In this document: positions 51,372-59,003 of the stretch, one piece after another
How the letters are laid out: each line of letters starts with the position of its first letter
How positions within the stretch are numbered: the first letter of the stretch is position 1
DNA from: an uncultured Clostridia bacterium
Lineage (GTDB): Bacteria > Bacillota > Clostridia > Oscillospirales > Acutalibacteraceae
Assembly (NCBI GenBank): GCA_946406145.1
Contig: CAMJJL010000001.1
Coordinates: 62,001 to 126,000 of the forward strand
Direction: 5' to 3'
Length of the DNA: 64,000 nucleotides
Notes under the pieces: model-generated
Told to the model about the DNA's origin: nothing
Databases searched by the model: none
What the model saw: the letters and a program-made list of their open reading frames with translations, nothing else
Translations under genes and position numbers: made by a program

Positions 51372-52616
51372 TTAAGCCGGTGTGTTCGAGATCTTACACA
51401 TTATTTTTCCGTAAACGAATTTTAAAACAATGATGACACAGTAAAGTGTTGTCAGCACAGATATACTGTCATAGATAAATCGATAATTGAATCCGTATGT
51501 ATAAGAAAACACACATAAGAAAAGGATAAAACCGATGAGGTCTGTCCAATTGCTTTTATTGATTCGTATTGGTTTTTCGTCTTTTTCAGCGAAGAATACC
51601 AGAACAACCGGAATGATATAAACGCAGGTGTACATCCATGACGAGGAGATATATACCGCCATCAGCGAACACAACGAAAGAATCTCTCCCCATTTATCCT
51701 TGGTGATAAAGAACGTCACCAGGCAGAGCACAAGGAATAATTGTTGCATCATCACGGTGAATTCGTGGATCGTTTTTCCAAACAATCCTTTGGTGGCGGC
51801 TTCGATCATTCCGCTGAAACTGGAGCGGTGGACCTCACCGCCGAGGTTGATCAAGGTCTGCAGGAAGGTTTTGAATCCCTCCAATCCGCCGAAAAAGATA
51901 AACGGGACAAAGAACAGGATTACGCCGTAGATGAGCAGTCGCAAGGTTTCTTTCCAACGCCTTTCCTTGATATACAGCAAGCCCAGCAGAGCCGGATAGA
52001 TCTTTAGCCCTGCCGCTACGGCAATGATGACCAGCGCCAGCTCCCGTTTTAATCTCGATCCGTCATTGCGCCATGCGATCGCGATTGCAATCAGCGGTAC
52101 TGCCAACAACACGGAGTTTCCTCTTTGAATGGCGGCACAGCATACCGGATAGGTGAAGATCAGGATACAGGGAAAAACAACCTGATTGATAAAGCCCTTC
52201 TTTTTTATAAACAGGCTAACGGCATATACGAGCAGAATGATGCAGACCGCGGTAAACAAAATATATACGGTCATATTGTAAAACGCGGCTTTATGGATTT
52301 TGGTATCCGTAGGATCATCCGCTTGATATCCGACACAACGCGCCAGAAAGGCGTACATCAGATATGCCAGAGGGGGGAAGCAGGCGTTTTCATCCAAAGC
52401 ATAGATATTGGTGCCGAAAGGAGTCGATGCGTATCCGATGTGCATGAAGTGGTCATCAAAAGCGTTCATCGGATTCAACAGGATACCTCTCAATAACGAA
52501 CCGTGAAATATCAGGTTAACTGTATGGAATACAATGAACATGATGATTCCATACGCGATAAACAGCCTGTAATAGCTGATGTTACGCAGCCTGATCCAGT
52601 GAAATCTATTTTTCAT
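51372..52616 (-). CDS. GT87-type polytopic glycosyltransferase
   Basis: A 414-residue protein with about ten membrane helices. The first outer loop carries the acidic pair expected for GT-C enzymes (NAFDDHFMHIGY), and QRGNSVLL and GLKIYPALLGLLYIKER fit the GT87 (DUF2029) family, which uses polyprenyl-linked sugars to decorate lipids or surface glycans outside the membrane. The sugar and acceptor are unknown. It faces away from the surface-protein cluster that follows. TTT-CAT start with no clear ribosome site was taken from the track. Confidence 0.75.
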   Translation of the reverse strand: MKNRFHWIRLRNISYYRLFIAYGIIMFIVFHTVNLIFHGSLLRGILLNPMNAFDDHFMHIGYASTPFGTNIYALDENACFPPLAYLMYAFLARCVGYQADDPTDTKIHKAAFYNMTVYILFTAVCIILLVYAVSLFIKKKGFINQVVFPCILIFTYPVCCAAIQRGNSVLLAVPLIAIAIAWRNDGSRLKRELALVIIAVAAGLKIYPALLGLLYIKERRWKETLRLLIYGVILFFVPFIFFGGLEGFKTFLQTLINLGGEVHRSSFSGMIEAATKGLFGKTIHEFTVMMQQLFLVLCLVTFFITKDKWGEILSLCSLMAVYISSSWMYTCVYIIPVVLVFFAEKDEKPIRINKSNWTDLIGFILFLCVFSYTYGFNYRFIYDSISVLTTLYCVIIVLKFVYGKIMCKISNTPA

Positions 52617-53108
52617 ATGCGGTTTTACCCTCCGGTTGTCAGTCTGTTGTCATTATATCATATAAAATAGTACCGGTCAATCGACGGTATTTCAGTCAGG
52701 ACGGGATGATTTCACATCGTGAACCTTTCACTCAACAAACAGGAAAAAGACTGCAAACATGTAATGATTCGGTCAAGGTTTATTCACAATATGGTAATAA
52801 CGACTATCCTAACGTACAAAAATAAAGGAACGAATTTGTTATGTATGCACAAAGGTATGGCATTTTGCATAAACACACAGGAATAATTAGGTGCACAATT
52901 AACAAATTTACAATAAACAGCATATCAAAAGCACTGATTGTGATGGTTGAAGAATAAAATAGTTATTGATTTTTACCATTTTTTATTCTATAATTAGTGT
53001 GAATTTATTATAGATTATAGTGAAAAACAGGAGAATTGTGCATTTTGACATATTTCTCGATTAGATGATGAGAGATTTATCATTTGATGAAACAGCTAGG
53101 TGAGTAGT
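52617..53108 (+). other. Gene-free control region of the surface cluster
   Basis: About 490 nt, AT-rich. It holds a good promoter (52966-52994), a second AT-rich start region (TTATTATAGATTATAG), an inverted segment around 52850 (GCACAAAGGTATGGCATTTTGC), and a leader of about 100 nt with a small hairpin (ATGATGAGAGATTTATCAT) before AGGTGAG. No known riboswitch seen. Confidence 0.5.
52966..52994 (+). promoter_or_regulatory. Promoter of the SipW/AAA surface cluster
   Basis: TTGATT, 17-nt spacer, TATAAT; about 115 nt before the first gene. Confidence 0.65.
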
Positions 53109-53924
53109 ATGGAAGAAAAAACAGTATTGGAACTTCAACAGGAATTAGTAAAACTGAAGAAGGCTCAGGCACGAATCAAGCGTAAATTTACTTTCCTGCT
53201 CAGCGTCATCGCCATGTTGGTTTTGATTACAGCGACGCTGGCGTGGTTTACGCTTTCTAATTTTGCGTCTGTCAACGATATTACATTGAAGATTTCTACT
53301 GCTCCCGAGTTGTATCTTGATATCGAGAACCGCGGCACGGACGTCACTCAGTGGAAAAAGACGCTGACGAATGACATGATCAATACATATCTTACCTCCG
53401 TTAACGCGAAAAAGCTGGAGGATCAACTGCTCGACCCGGTCACCTCATCGAACGGTATCAGCATGGCGAACCGTTCCGGAGCGACCCGTCAGGCAAATGA
53501 GGATTCGTTCCTCGAGTTTAAGGTCTGGTTTATCTCTACCGCGGACATGTGGGTTCACCTCTCCGGACAGAATGTGCAGGTCGACGGTCATGACGCCACC
53601 ACCGCTGTTTCTACTACGGAAACGGGCGCAAAGGCTGACGTTGTCCGAGCGATACGTCTTTCGTATGAGGACAGCGGTTCCGCCGCGATCTGGGAGCCGA
53701 ACAAGGGCGGCGCCGTAGCCGGTCAGAGCACCTTTGATGTATCCTCGACCTTCTCTAATGATACTCGCATCTTCCACCTCGACAAGCTCACGCCTAAGCA
53801 GCTCACCTTCCGTATCTGGCTCGAGGGTGAGGATCCCGAGTGTGATAACGATGTACAGGATGCGCAGATGACCGTACAGATGCTCTTCGGCGGTACGGAT
53901 GAAAACAACGCATCGTTCGATTAA
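53109..53924 (+). CDS. SipW-type signal-peptide surface protein A
   Basis: A 271-residue protein: a charged helical start (MEEKTVLELQQELVKLKKAQ), then a membrane/signal segment ending TLAWFTLSNFASVNDITL, the 'A(W/Y)FT' type used by SipW-class signal peptidases for TasA/camelysin-like proteins. The exported part is beta-rich and ends with RIWLEGEDPECDNDVQDAQMTV, a motif shared with other products of this cluster. The long cytoplasmic start before the signal is unusual. Probably a fibre subunit or its anchor. ATG 53109 preferred over the track's GTG. Confidence 0.7.
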   Translation: MEEKTVLELQQELVKLKKAQARIKRKFTFLLSVIAMLVLITATLAWFTLSNFASVNDITLKISTAPELYLDIENRGTDVTQWKKTLTNDMINTYLTSVNAKKLEDQLLDPVTSSNGISMANRSGATRQANEDSFLEFKVWFISTADMWVHLSGQNVQVDGHDATTAVSTTETGAKADVVRAIRLSYEDSGSAAIWEPNKGGAVAGQSTFDVSSTFSNDTRIFHLDKLTPKQLTFRIWLEGEDPECDNDVQDAQMTVQMLFGGTDENNASFD

Positions 53925-54038
53925 TCCTATGGACGATCGTTGCGTGATTGATCGGTTTAAACGCGCACAGCGCGATTAAATACTTTGTATTTTTGTCCTA
54001 GGTGTTTGGGACATCAAAAAATTTAAGGAGGAATTCTC

Positions 54039-54830
54039 ATGACAAACACAAAGTTCAGAAAGAGAGCGTTACTCTCTTCCGTCGCAATGCTCCTCGTAGC
54101 TCTCGTAGCTCTTGGTTCCGCGACATTCGCATGGTTCACAGAAGATCCTAAAGCTGATGCGCAGGGCATTCCCGCTTACGCGCAGACCTCTAAAGGTCTT
54201 CTGATTTCCACTGATACCGATACAACACCTTCTCACCACGCTCAGTTGGCTAAGAGTGTAACCGGCATTTATCTTGCTCCCGCTACCACTAACAACGGTA
54301 CAGTTTACAAGACGATCGACGCGGCTGCTGCAAGCGCTCATACCCTTGATCCCGCGAAGACTTGGCAGCCCGCTACTATGAGAGATCATGTTGCCGGCAC
54401 AGGCGTTTATCAGGAGACCATGACTCTCCAGATGACTGCTCCTCCCACCGGTACTGCTACTCAGGTGGTTAACCTGACCGGCGTTAGCATTACTTTAGAC
54501 AATGCTTCTCACAAGATGGCAAGCGCTCTGGTCGTTACTCTGGCTTACGGCAGCACCGTGAAGCACTTCAGCGTATCCGGCGACGACGTTGCTACATGGA
54601 CTAATCTGACCGGTAATGGTTCCACTACCACAACCTCTACTCTGACTGTAGACGCGGCTGCAACCGGGTTAACTATTCCTGTCGGCACTTTCTCTTCCAG
54701 CACACAAACTATTCCTGTAGAGGTTTATGTATGGCTCAACGGTGAAGACAGCAATGTTTATACTGATAATTCTGATCCTTCGCAGTTGCTCCAGAGTGTT
54801 AAGTTTGACTTTGAACTCGCTTCTGCTTAA
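54039..54830 (+). CDS. SipW-type surface protein B, probable major subunit
   Basis: A 263-residue protein with SipW-type signal (LLSSVAMLLVALVALGSATFAWFTEDPKA) and a Thr/Ala/Ser-rich beta domain ending VEVYVWLNGEDSNVYTDNSDPS. It has the best ribosome site of the cluster (AAGGAGGAATTCTC) and is followed by a very stable hairpin, both signs of high, separately tuned expression. By analogy with TasA it could polymerise into surface fibres. Start as in the track. Confidence 0.72.
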   Translation: MTNTKFRKRALLSSVAMLLVALVALGSATFAWFTEDPKADAQGIPAYAQTSKGLLISTDTDTTPSHHAQLAKSVTGIYLAPATTNNGTVYKTIDAAAASAHTLDPAKTWQPATMRDHVAGTGVYQETMTLQMTAPPTGTATQVVNLTGVSITLDNASHKMASALVVTLAYGSTVKHFSVSGDDVATWTNLTGNGSTTTTSTLTVDAAATGLTIPVGTFSSSTQTIPVEVYVWLNGEDSNVYTDNSDPSQLLQSVKFDFELASA

Positions 54831-54900
54831 TCAGTACGACATACTTTAAGATCGTTTCAGGTATTTAACGGTAGTCTAATTACCTAAGAGATTTCTCTTT

Positions 54901-54965
54901 TAAATTATCATAGAACGCGGCGCCGGTGTCCAAAACACCCGCCGGCGCCGCTCAAAGATAATTTA
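54901..54965 (+). terminator. Very stable hairpin after protein B (partial terminator or mRNA stabiliser)
   Basis: Outer arms TAAATTATC / GATAATTTA and inner arms GCGGCGCCGG / CCGGCGCCGC with GTGT / ACAC near the loop. No T-run follows, so readthrough to the signal peptidase is likely and the stem may protect the upstream mRNA. Confidence 0.6.
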
Positions 54966-55326
54966 ACAGCCTCCTCCGGTCTGACAAGGAGGCGGGGCAT
55001 AATAAGAGAGTCGTTGCGAGGGTGAAACCCGTGGCAATGTCAATCTTATTTCCCTCAGTAGTCAGTCCATCTGCCTCTCGCTTCACAAAGCAGAGGTCAA
55101 AACGTTTTGAACTATGCGAAAATGGAGTGTAGGGGCGGAACGGCAGTTTCCGCCCGGCACGCCCCTATTATTCCGTTCCGTATATTGATCGTCAACGCAA
55201 AGTCCTTTCGGGATGTGGCGATCTTACCTTATTATCATTTAGTCTCATCAATAGCTTTAATCTGTGTATATGAACCATATGCAGAGATTAGAGCTATCAA
55301 CCACAGAAAAACGGAGTTTCAGAAAA
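54966..55326. repeat. Nest of dispersed intergenic repeats
   Basis: Contains CCTCC...GGAGG, then GTCGTTGCGAGGG...CCCGTGGCAATGTC (about 55009-55040) and GTAGGGGCGGAAC...CCGCCCGGCACGCCCCTA (about 55128-55170). These have the look of repeat families scattered in gut Clostridia. No gene is supported; the track's start at 55264 for the next gene is too early. Confidence 0.5.
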
Positions 55327-56208
55327 ATGGAAAAAGAAAAGACGCAGAAAAAAGGCACAAAAGTGCTTAAATCAATATGCAATATCATTATCAACGTCTT
55401 GATCGTCATGGTGCTGATCGTTTCCCTTTTGATCGCAGTCATGTCATTGACGTCAAAGGCGAACAACGGTGTGTCGGTTGTATTCGGTCATACTGTCGAA
55501 AACATCATCACCGACTCCATGAAGGGCGGATCAAAGGATTTTGAAGGCGGTGACTTTGAAAAGGGCGATGTAATCCTCGGCAAATTTACGGATTACGATT
55601 TTGACGCTGAGTATAAAGTCGGCGATATTGTCACATACAGAGGCGATCTTGACGGCAACAGAGATACGATAGAGAATATTTGCCACAGAATCATCGAGGT
55701 ATCCGACTATAAAGGCAGCAAGTGCTATCGTACAAAAGGTGATAATAACGATATCGCCGATCAGGACGAGGGCGAATATGACAGTTATATCCGTTCTGCC
55801 GATATCGGTTCGGTCTTTTACAGTGATGGATATCACGGAAAGATCATTAAAGGACTGGGAAATGTCCTGACCTTCCTGCAGACCAAATTCGGTTTCTTCA
55901 TTTGTGTACTGCTCCCGATGATCATCTTCTTTATGTATGCTTTGGTTCGCGTAGTCTTCAACGCGGCTTATTACCGCAAGGCAAAGGATGAAGAAAACGG
56001 AGGCAACGCGGAGGACGCAACTGTAAACGTCGTTTCTGAGAACAACAACGAAGGCGCTGCAGCTTCCGTGGCCGGTCTATCCAATGAAGAAATGGAACAG
56101 TTCCGTCAGTTCCAGGAATTCCAGAAGATGCAAAAAGCACAGCAGGAAACGGGAAGCCAACCTGTTGAAGAAACAAAGACGGAGACGGATAACAACCCCG
56201 AAGAATGA
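55327..56208 (+). CDS. sipW: SipW-like S26B signal peptidase
   Basis: A 293-residue protein with an N-terminal membrane helix (IINVLIVMVLIVSLLIAVMSL), serine motif IITDSMKGG (Ser about 63), ICHRIIEV with His (about 120) in place of the bacterial Lys, and TKGDNNDIADQD. Ser-His-Asp is the archaeal/ER type found in SipW. A second membrane helix and a long acidic Glu/Gln-rich tail (EEMEQFRQFQEFQKMQKAQQE) follow, the latter unusual. It processes SipW-type precursors and its neighbours are the expected substrates. ATG 55327 follows ACGGAG. Confidence 0.85.
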   Translation: MEKEKTQKKGTKVLKSICNIIINVLIVMVLIVSLLIAVMSLTSKANNGVSVVFGHTVENIITDSMKGGSKDFEGGDFEKGDVILGKFTDYDFDAEYKVGDIVTYRGDLDGNRDTIENICHRIIEVSDYKGSKCYRTKGDNNDIADQDEGEYDSYIRSADIGSVFYSDGYHGKIIKGLGNVLTFLQTKFGFFICVLLPMIIFFMYALVRVVFNAAYYRKAKDEENGGNAEDATVNVVSENNNEGAAASVAGLSNEEMEQFRQFQEFQKMQKAQQETGSQPVEETKTETDNNPEE

Positions 56209-56293
56209 TGAGTAGGGGAGGGGCTCGCTCCTCCCGTAACATGGATGTTGAATCCTTTGATTATGATAACCCACAGTAAAGGAGCTGTTGTAA

Positions 56294-57238
56294 TTGAGCA
56301 AGAAACCGAAAAACGTCGATGAGCCTTTCTCTCCCGAACAGCTCGAACAGTTAGAATACAAAGGAGATAAAGAAGTACAACTCCAGCGCCAGAAAGAGGG
56401 TCTGTTCCAACGCTACGGCGCAAAGCGTGACGCGCAGGATATCGCAAGTCAAGTCAGATGGAAACGCCGTGCCGGTATTACCCTCCTTGTTTTGGTGCTT
56501 GTTTTGTTCCTGATCTGGATCATGACCTGGTTGCTCACCACGATCGGTGATTTGGTCATCACGGTCGATTCCGGCGCCGCTAAGAAAGGTATCTCGATCT
56601 CGGAGCATGAGAACGGCGACGGCTCGACCTTCAAGCTCAGTGCCAACATGGTCAACGAGGTCACCAATATTACATACGATTGGCTGCCTGCTACGCTCGA
56701 TCTGGAAGCGGAGGGCTCCCATAACGGCAGGAACTATCTTGCCTATACCTTCTATCTCACTAACAACGGTAAGGAAACACTCAATTACCAGAGCATGCTC
56801 CAGAGCGTCAAGGCGGCTAAGGACGCCGATGAAGCCTGCCGCGTGATGATCTATAAGAACGGTGAGCCCGAGGTGTTCGCGAAGGAAAACAGAGGCTTGA
56901 CCTCTTCGGATGGTTCTCCCGAACCTTTTGAGAAGATCTTCAAGAAGGAGATTCCTGCGAATTATACTCCGCCGACAGCGGAGGAGATCGAGGCGGCTGC
57001 AAAGGAGCCGCAAAACAAAGAGCTCGTCAACCATACCGACGAGGAGATCGTTATCCAGCCCTTTGTCGATTCCAAGACCGTATTCAACTCCGAGGTCGAG
57101 GGTCTGGAGCCCGGTCAATCCGATAAGTACACGATCGTCATGTGGATCGAGGGCGAGGATCCCGAGTGTCTCGACGTCATCCGTGACGGTTACGTCAAGC
57201 TGATGTGGTTCTTCAACATCGCTGACGAAGAACTGTAA
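56294..57238 (+). CDS. Membrane-anchored protein of the cluster (protein C)
   Basis: A 314-residue protein with a long charged cytoplasmic start (about 55 residues), one membrane helix (AGITLLVLVLVLFLIWIMTWLL) and an extracellular beta-rich domain that ends IVMWIEGEDPECLDVIRDGYVKLMWFF, closely matching the end of protein A. It lacks the AWFT cleavage pattern, so it probably stays in the membrane and could anchor the fibre. TTG start with AAAGGAG upstream. Confidence 0.7.
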   Translation: MSKKPKNVDEPFSPEQLEQLEYKGDKEVQLQRQKEGLFQRYGAKRDAQDIASQVRWKRRAGITLLVLVLVLFLIWIMTWLLTTIGDLVITVDSGAAKKGISISEHENGDGSTFKLSANMVNEVTNITYDWLPATLDLEAEGSHNGRNYLAYTFYLTNNGKETLNYQSMLQSVKAAKDADEACRVMIYKNGEPEVFAKENRGLTSSDGSPEPFEKIFKKEIPANYTPPTAEEIEAAAKEPQNKELVNHTDEEIVIQPFVDSKTVFNSEVEGLEPGQSDKYTIVMWIEGEDPECLDVIRDGYVKLMWFFNIADEEL

Positions 57239-57335
57239 ATTCATCCTTCCCCTCAAGGGGTAGGCTTGGTGTATATGCTCAAAACTATATACATAATCCA
57301 AATGAAAATAAATACAGCAGCAAGGAGTAGAACAT

Positions 57336-58868
57336 ATGGATACTATCTTTAAATTCTTATTTGAGTTTCTAAAGCAGTTCTTCGGCTCTATTTTCAAGGG
57401 TATCGTCGAAATGCTTCAGGCTTTCAACTTCAAGGCCTACTATGATATTATTCAGAATTTCACGGGACAGGGCGAGCTCGGTAAAGGCGTCGCTTGGGTC
57501 ATCGCGATCGTCGCTATGCTCCTTCTTGCCGCTGTTCTGGGTCTGATCATCTTCTTCATCGTGAAGGGCATCATGAAATTCACGAAGTTCAAGAAGAAGG
57601 CGAAGGACACCAACGATCTTGTCAACGAGGTCAACGCGCTGAACAAAGAGGTCATGCGCCTCAATCTCGAGAAGGATAAGATCCTCTCCATGAAGGTTTC
57701 TCAGATCGGTCTGAACCCGAATGAGATCTCCGAGCTGACCGGCGAAGAGCTGGAAGCGCTCAACAAGGAAGAAGAGGAAGAGGTTTCCACCGGCCGTTTC
57801 AACAAGCTGGTCACCATCGACGAGGAGTGGGAGGATTATCAGCCCGAGCCGTACGACTGGGATGTTACCCTGCCCGAGTTTGTTACCAACTTCCGCAACT
57901 TTGCTTGCTCCAGAATGCATTATTGGTATGAGATCAAGCTGCTCCGCTGCTTTGTAGCAGGCTTTGCATCCGGTCGTTTGACGATCCTGCAAGGTATCTC
58001 TGGTACCGGTAAAACTTCACTGCCTTACGCATTCGGTAAATATGTATGCAACCCGGCTGTTATCGCTTCTGTCCAGCCTTCCTGGCGTGACCGTACCGAG
58101 CTGTTCGGCTACTACAACGAATTTACCAAGAGATATAACGAGACGGAGCTGCTCCGTGCACTGTACGAAGCTTCCTATAATGAAAATGTTTACGTCGTCA
58201 TCCTCGATGAGATGAACATCGCCCGTGTCGAGTATTACTTCGCCGAGATGCTGTCCATCCTCGAAATGCCGGCACATGATGAGTGGATCGTCGAGATCGT
58301 TGCGGCTCCCTGGCCGGACGACCCGAAGCATCTGGATCACGGTAAGCTGACAATTCCCGATAACATCTGGTACGTCGGTACCGCGAACAACGATGACTCC
58401 ACCTTTGCTATCACCGATAAGGTTTATGACCGTGCGATGCCCATCGACATCAACACCAAGGGTAAGCCCTTCGACGCTCCCGATACACCGCCGTGTCATA
58501 TCAACTATAAACACTTCACCAAGCTGCTGGAGGATGCTGTTAAGGCGAATCCCATCAGCGAGGAGAACTTGAAGAAGATCGAGATCCTCGACGATTACGT
58601 CATCGAGCACTTCCGCGTTGCTTTCGGTAACCGTGTTATGAAGCAGATCAATTCCTTCGTACCCGCGTTCGTCGGCTGCGGCGGCACAGAGGTCGACGGT
58701 ATCGACTATGCGCTGTGCAAGAAGGTATTCCGTAAGTTTGAGGCGCTGAACATTTCTTACATCCGCGACGAGATCGACGGTCTTGTCCAGCAGCTCGATC
58801 AGCTCTTCGGACGTGAGAACATGAACGAGTGTAAAGAGTATGTCCGCATGCTTCAGAAGATGACCTGA
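57336..58868 (+). CDS. Membrane-anchored McrB-like AAA+ ATPase/GTPase
   Basis: A 510-residue protein. A hydrophobic helix (GVAWVIAIVAMLLLAAVLGLIIFFIV) lies at about residues 50-75, then a coiled coil and acidic linker. The AAA+ domain has Walker A LQGISGTGKTSL (about 217-228), Walker B VVILDEMNIARVEYYFAEML (about 286-305), and GTANNDDS followed by DRAMPIDI. The 'DEMN-AR' Walker B and NxxD motif are those of McrB/MoxR-type rings. McrB works in GTP-driven restriction, but the membrane anchor and surface-protein neighbours argue for another job. It precedes the DUF2357-like gene. Confidence 0.8.
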   Translation: MDTIFKFLFEFLKQFFGSIFKGIVEMLQAFNFKAYYDIIQNFTGQGELGKGVAWVIAIVAMLLLAAVLGLIIFFIVKGIMKFTKFKKKAKDTNDLVNEVNALNKEVMRLNLEKDKILSMKVSQIGLNPNEISELTGEELEALNKEEEEEVSTGRFNKLVTIDEEWEDYQPEPYDWDVTLPEFVTNFRNFACSRMHYWYEIKLLRCFVAGFASGRLTILQGISGTGKTSLPYAFGKYVCNPAVIASVQPSWRDRTELFGYYNEFTKRYNETELLRALYEASYNENVYVVILDEMNIARVEYYFAEMLSILEMPAHDEWIVEIVAAPWPDDPKHLDHGKLTIPDNIWYVGTANNDDSTFAITDKVYDRAMPIDINTKGKPFDAPDTPPCHINYKHFTKLLEDAVKANPISEENLKKIEILDDYVIEHFRVAFGNRVMKQINSFVPAFVGCGGTEVDGIDYALCKKVFRKFEALNISYIRDEIDGLVQQLDQLFGRENMNECKEYVRMLQKMT

Positions 58869-58877
58869 TAATACAAT

Positions 58878-58928
58878 AAGGCTCCCTTTGGTAAAGGGAG
58901 CTGTCACCGAATGGTGACTGAGGGATTG
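58878..58928 (+). repeat. Dispersed palindromic repeat, short form
   Basis: GGCTCCCTTTGG...AAAGGGAGC then GTCACC / GGTGAC and TGAGGGATTG; the short form of the repeat at 20416-20542. It lies between the AAA+ and coiled-coil genes. Confidence 0.75.
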
Positions 58929-59003
58929 TACAAATGAACGAGTGTGACATAGTCACACAAGATACAATATCTAATCCGACCCTGACATAAAGGAGTGAGC
59001 CCC

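Noticed and set aside
53000-53108. c-di-GMP riboswitch in the leader of the surface cluster
   Set aside because: An appealing idea for adhesion control, but the GEMM core bases are missing.
56351-57397. 348-residue minus ORF opposite protein C
   Set aside because: Shadow of protein C and the next start; no ribosome site or recognisable domain.
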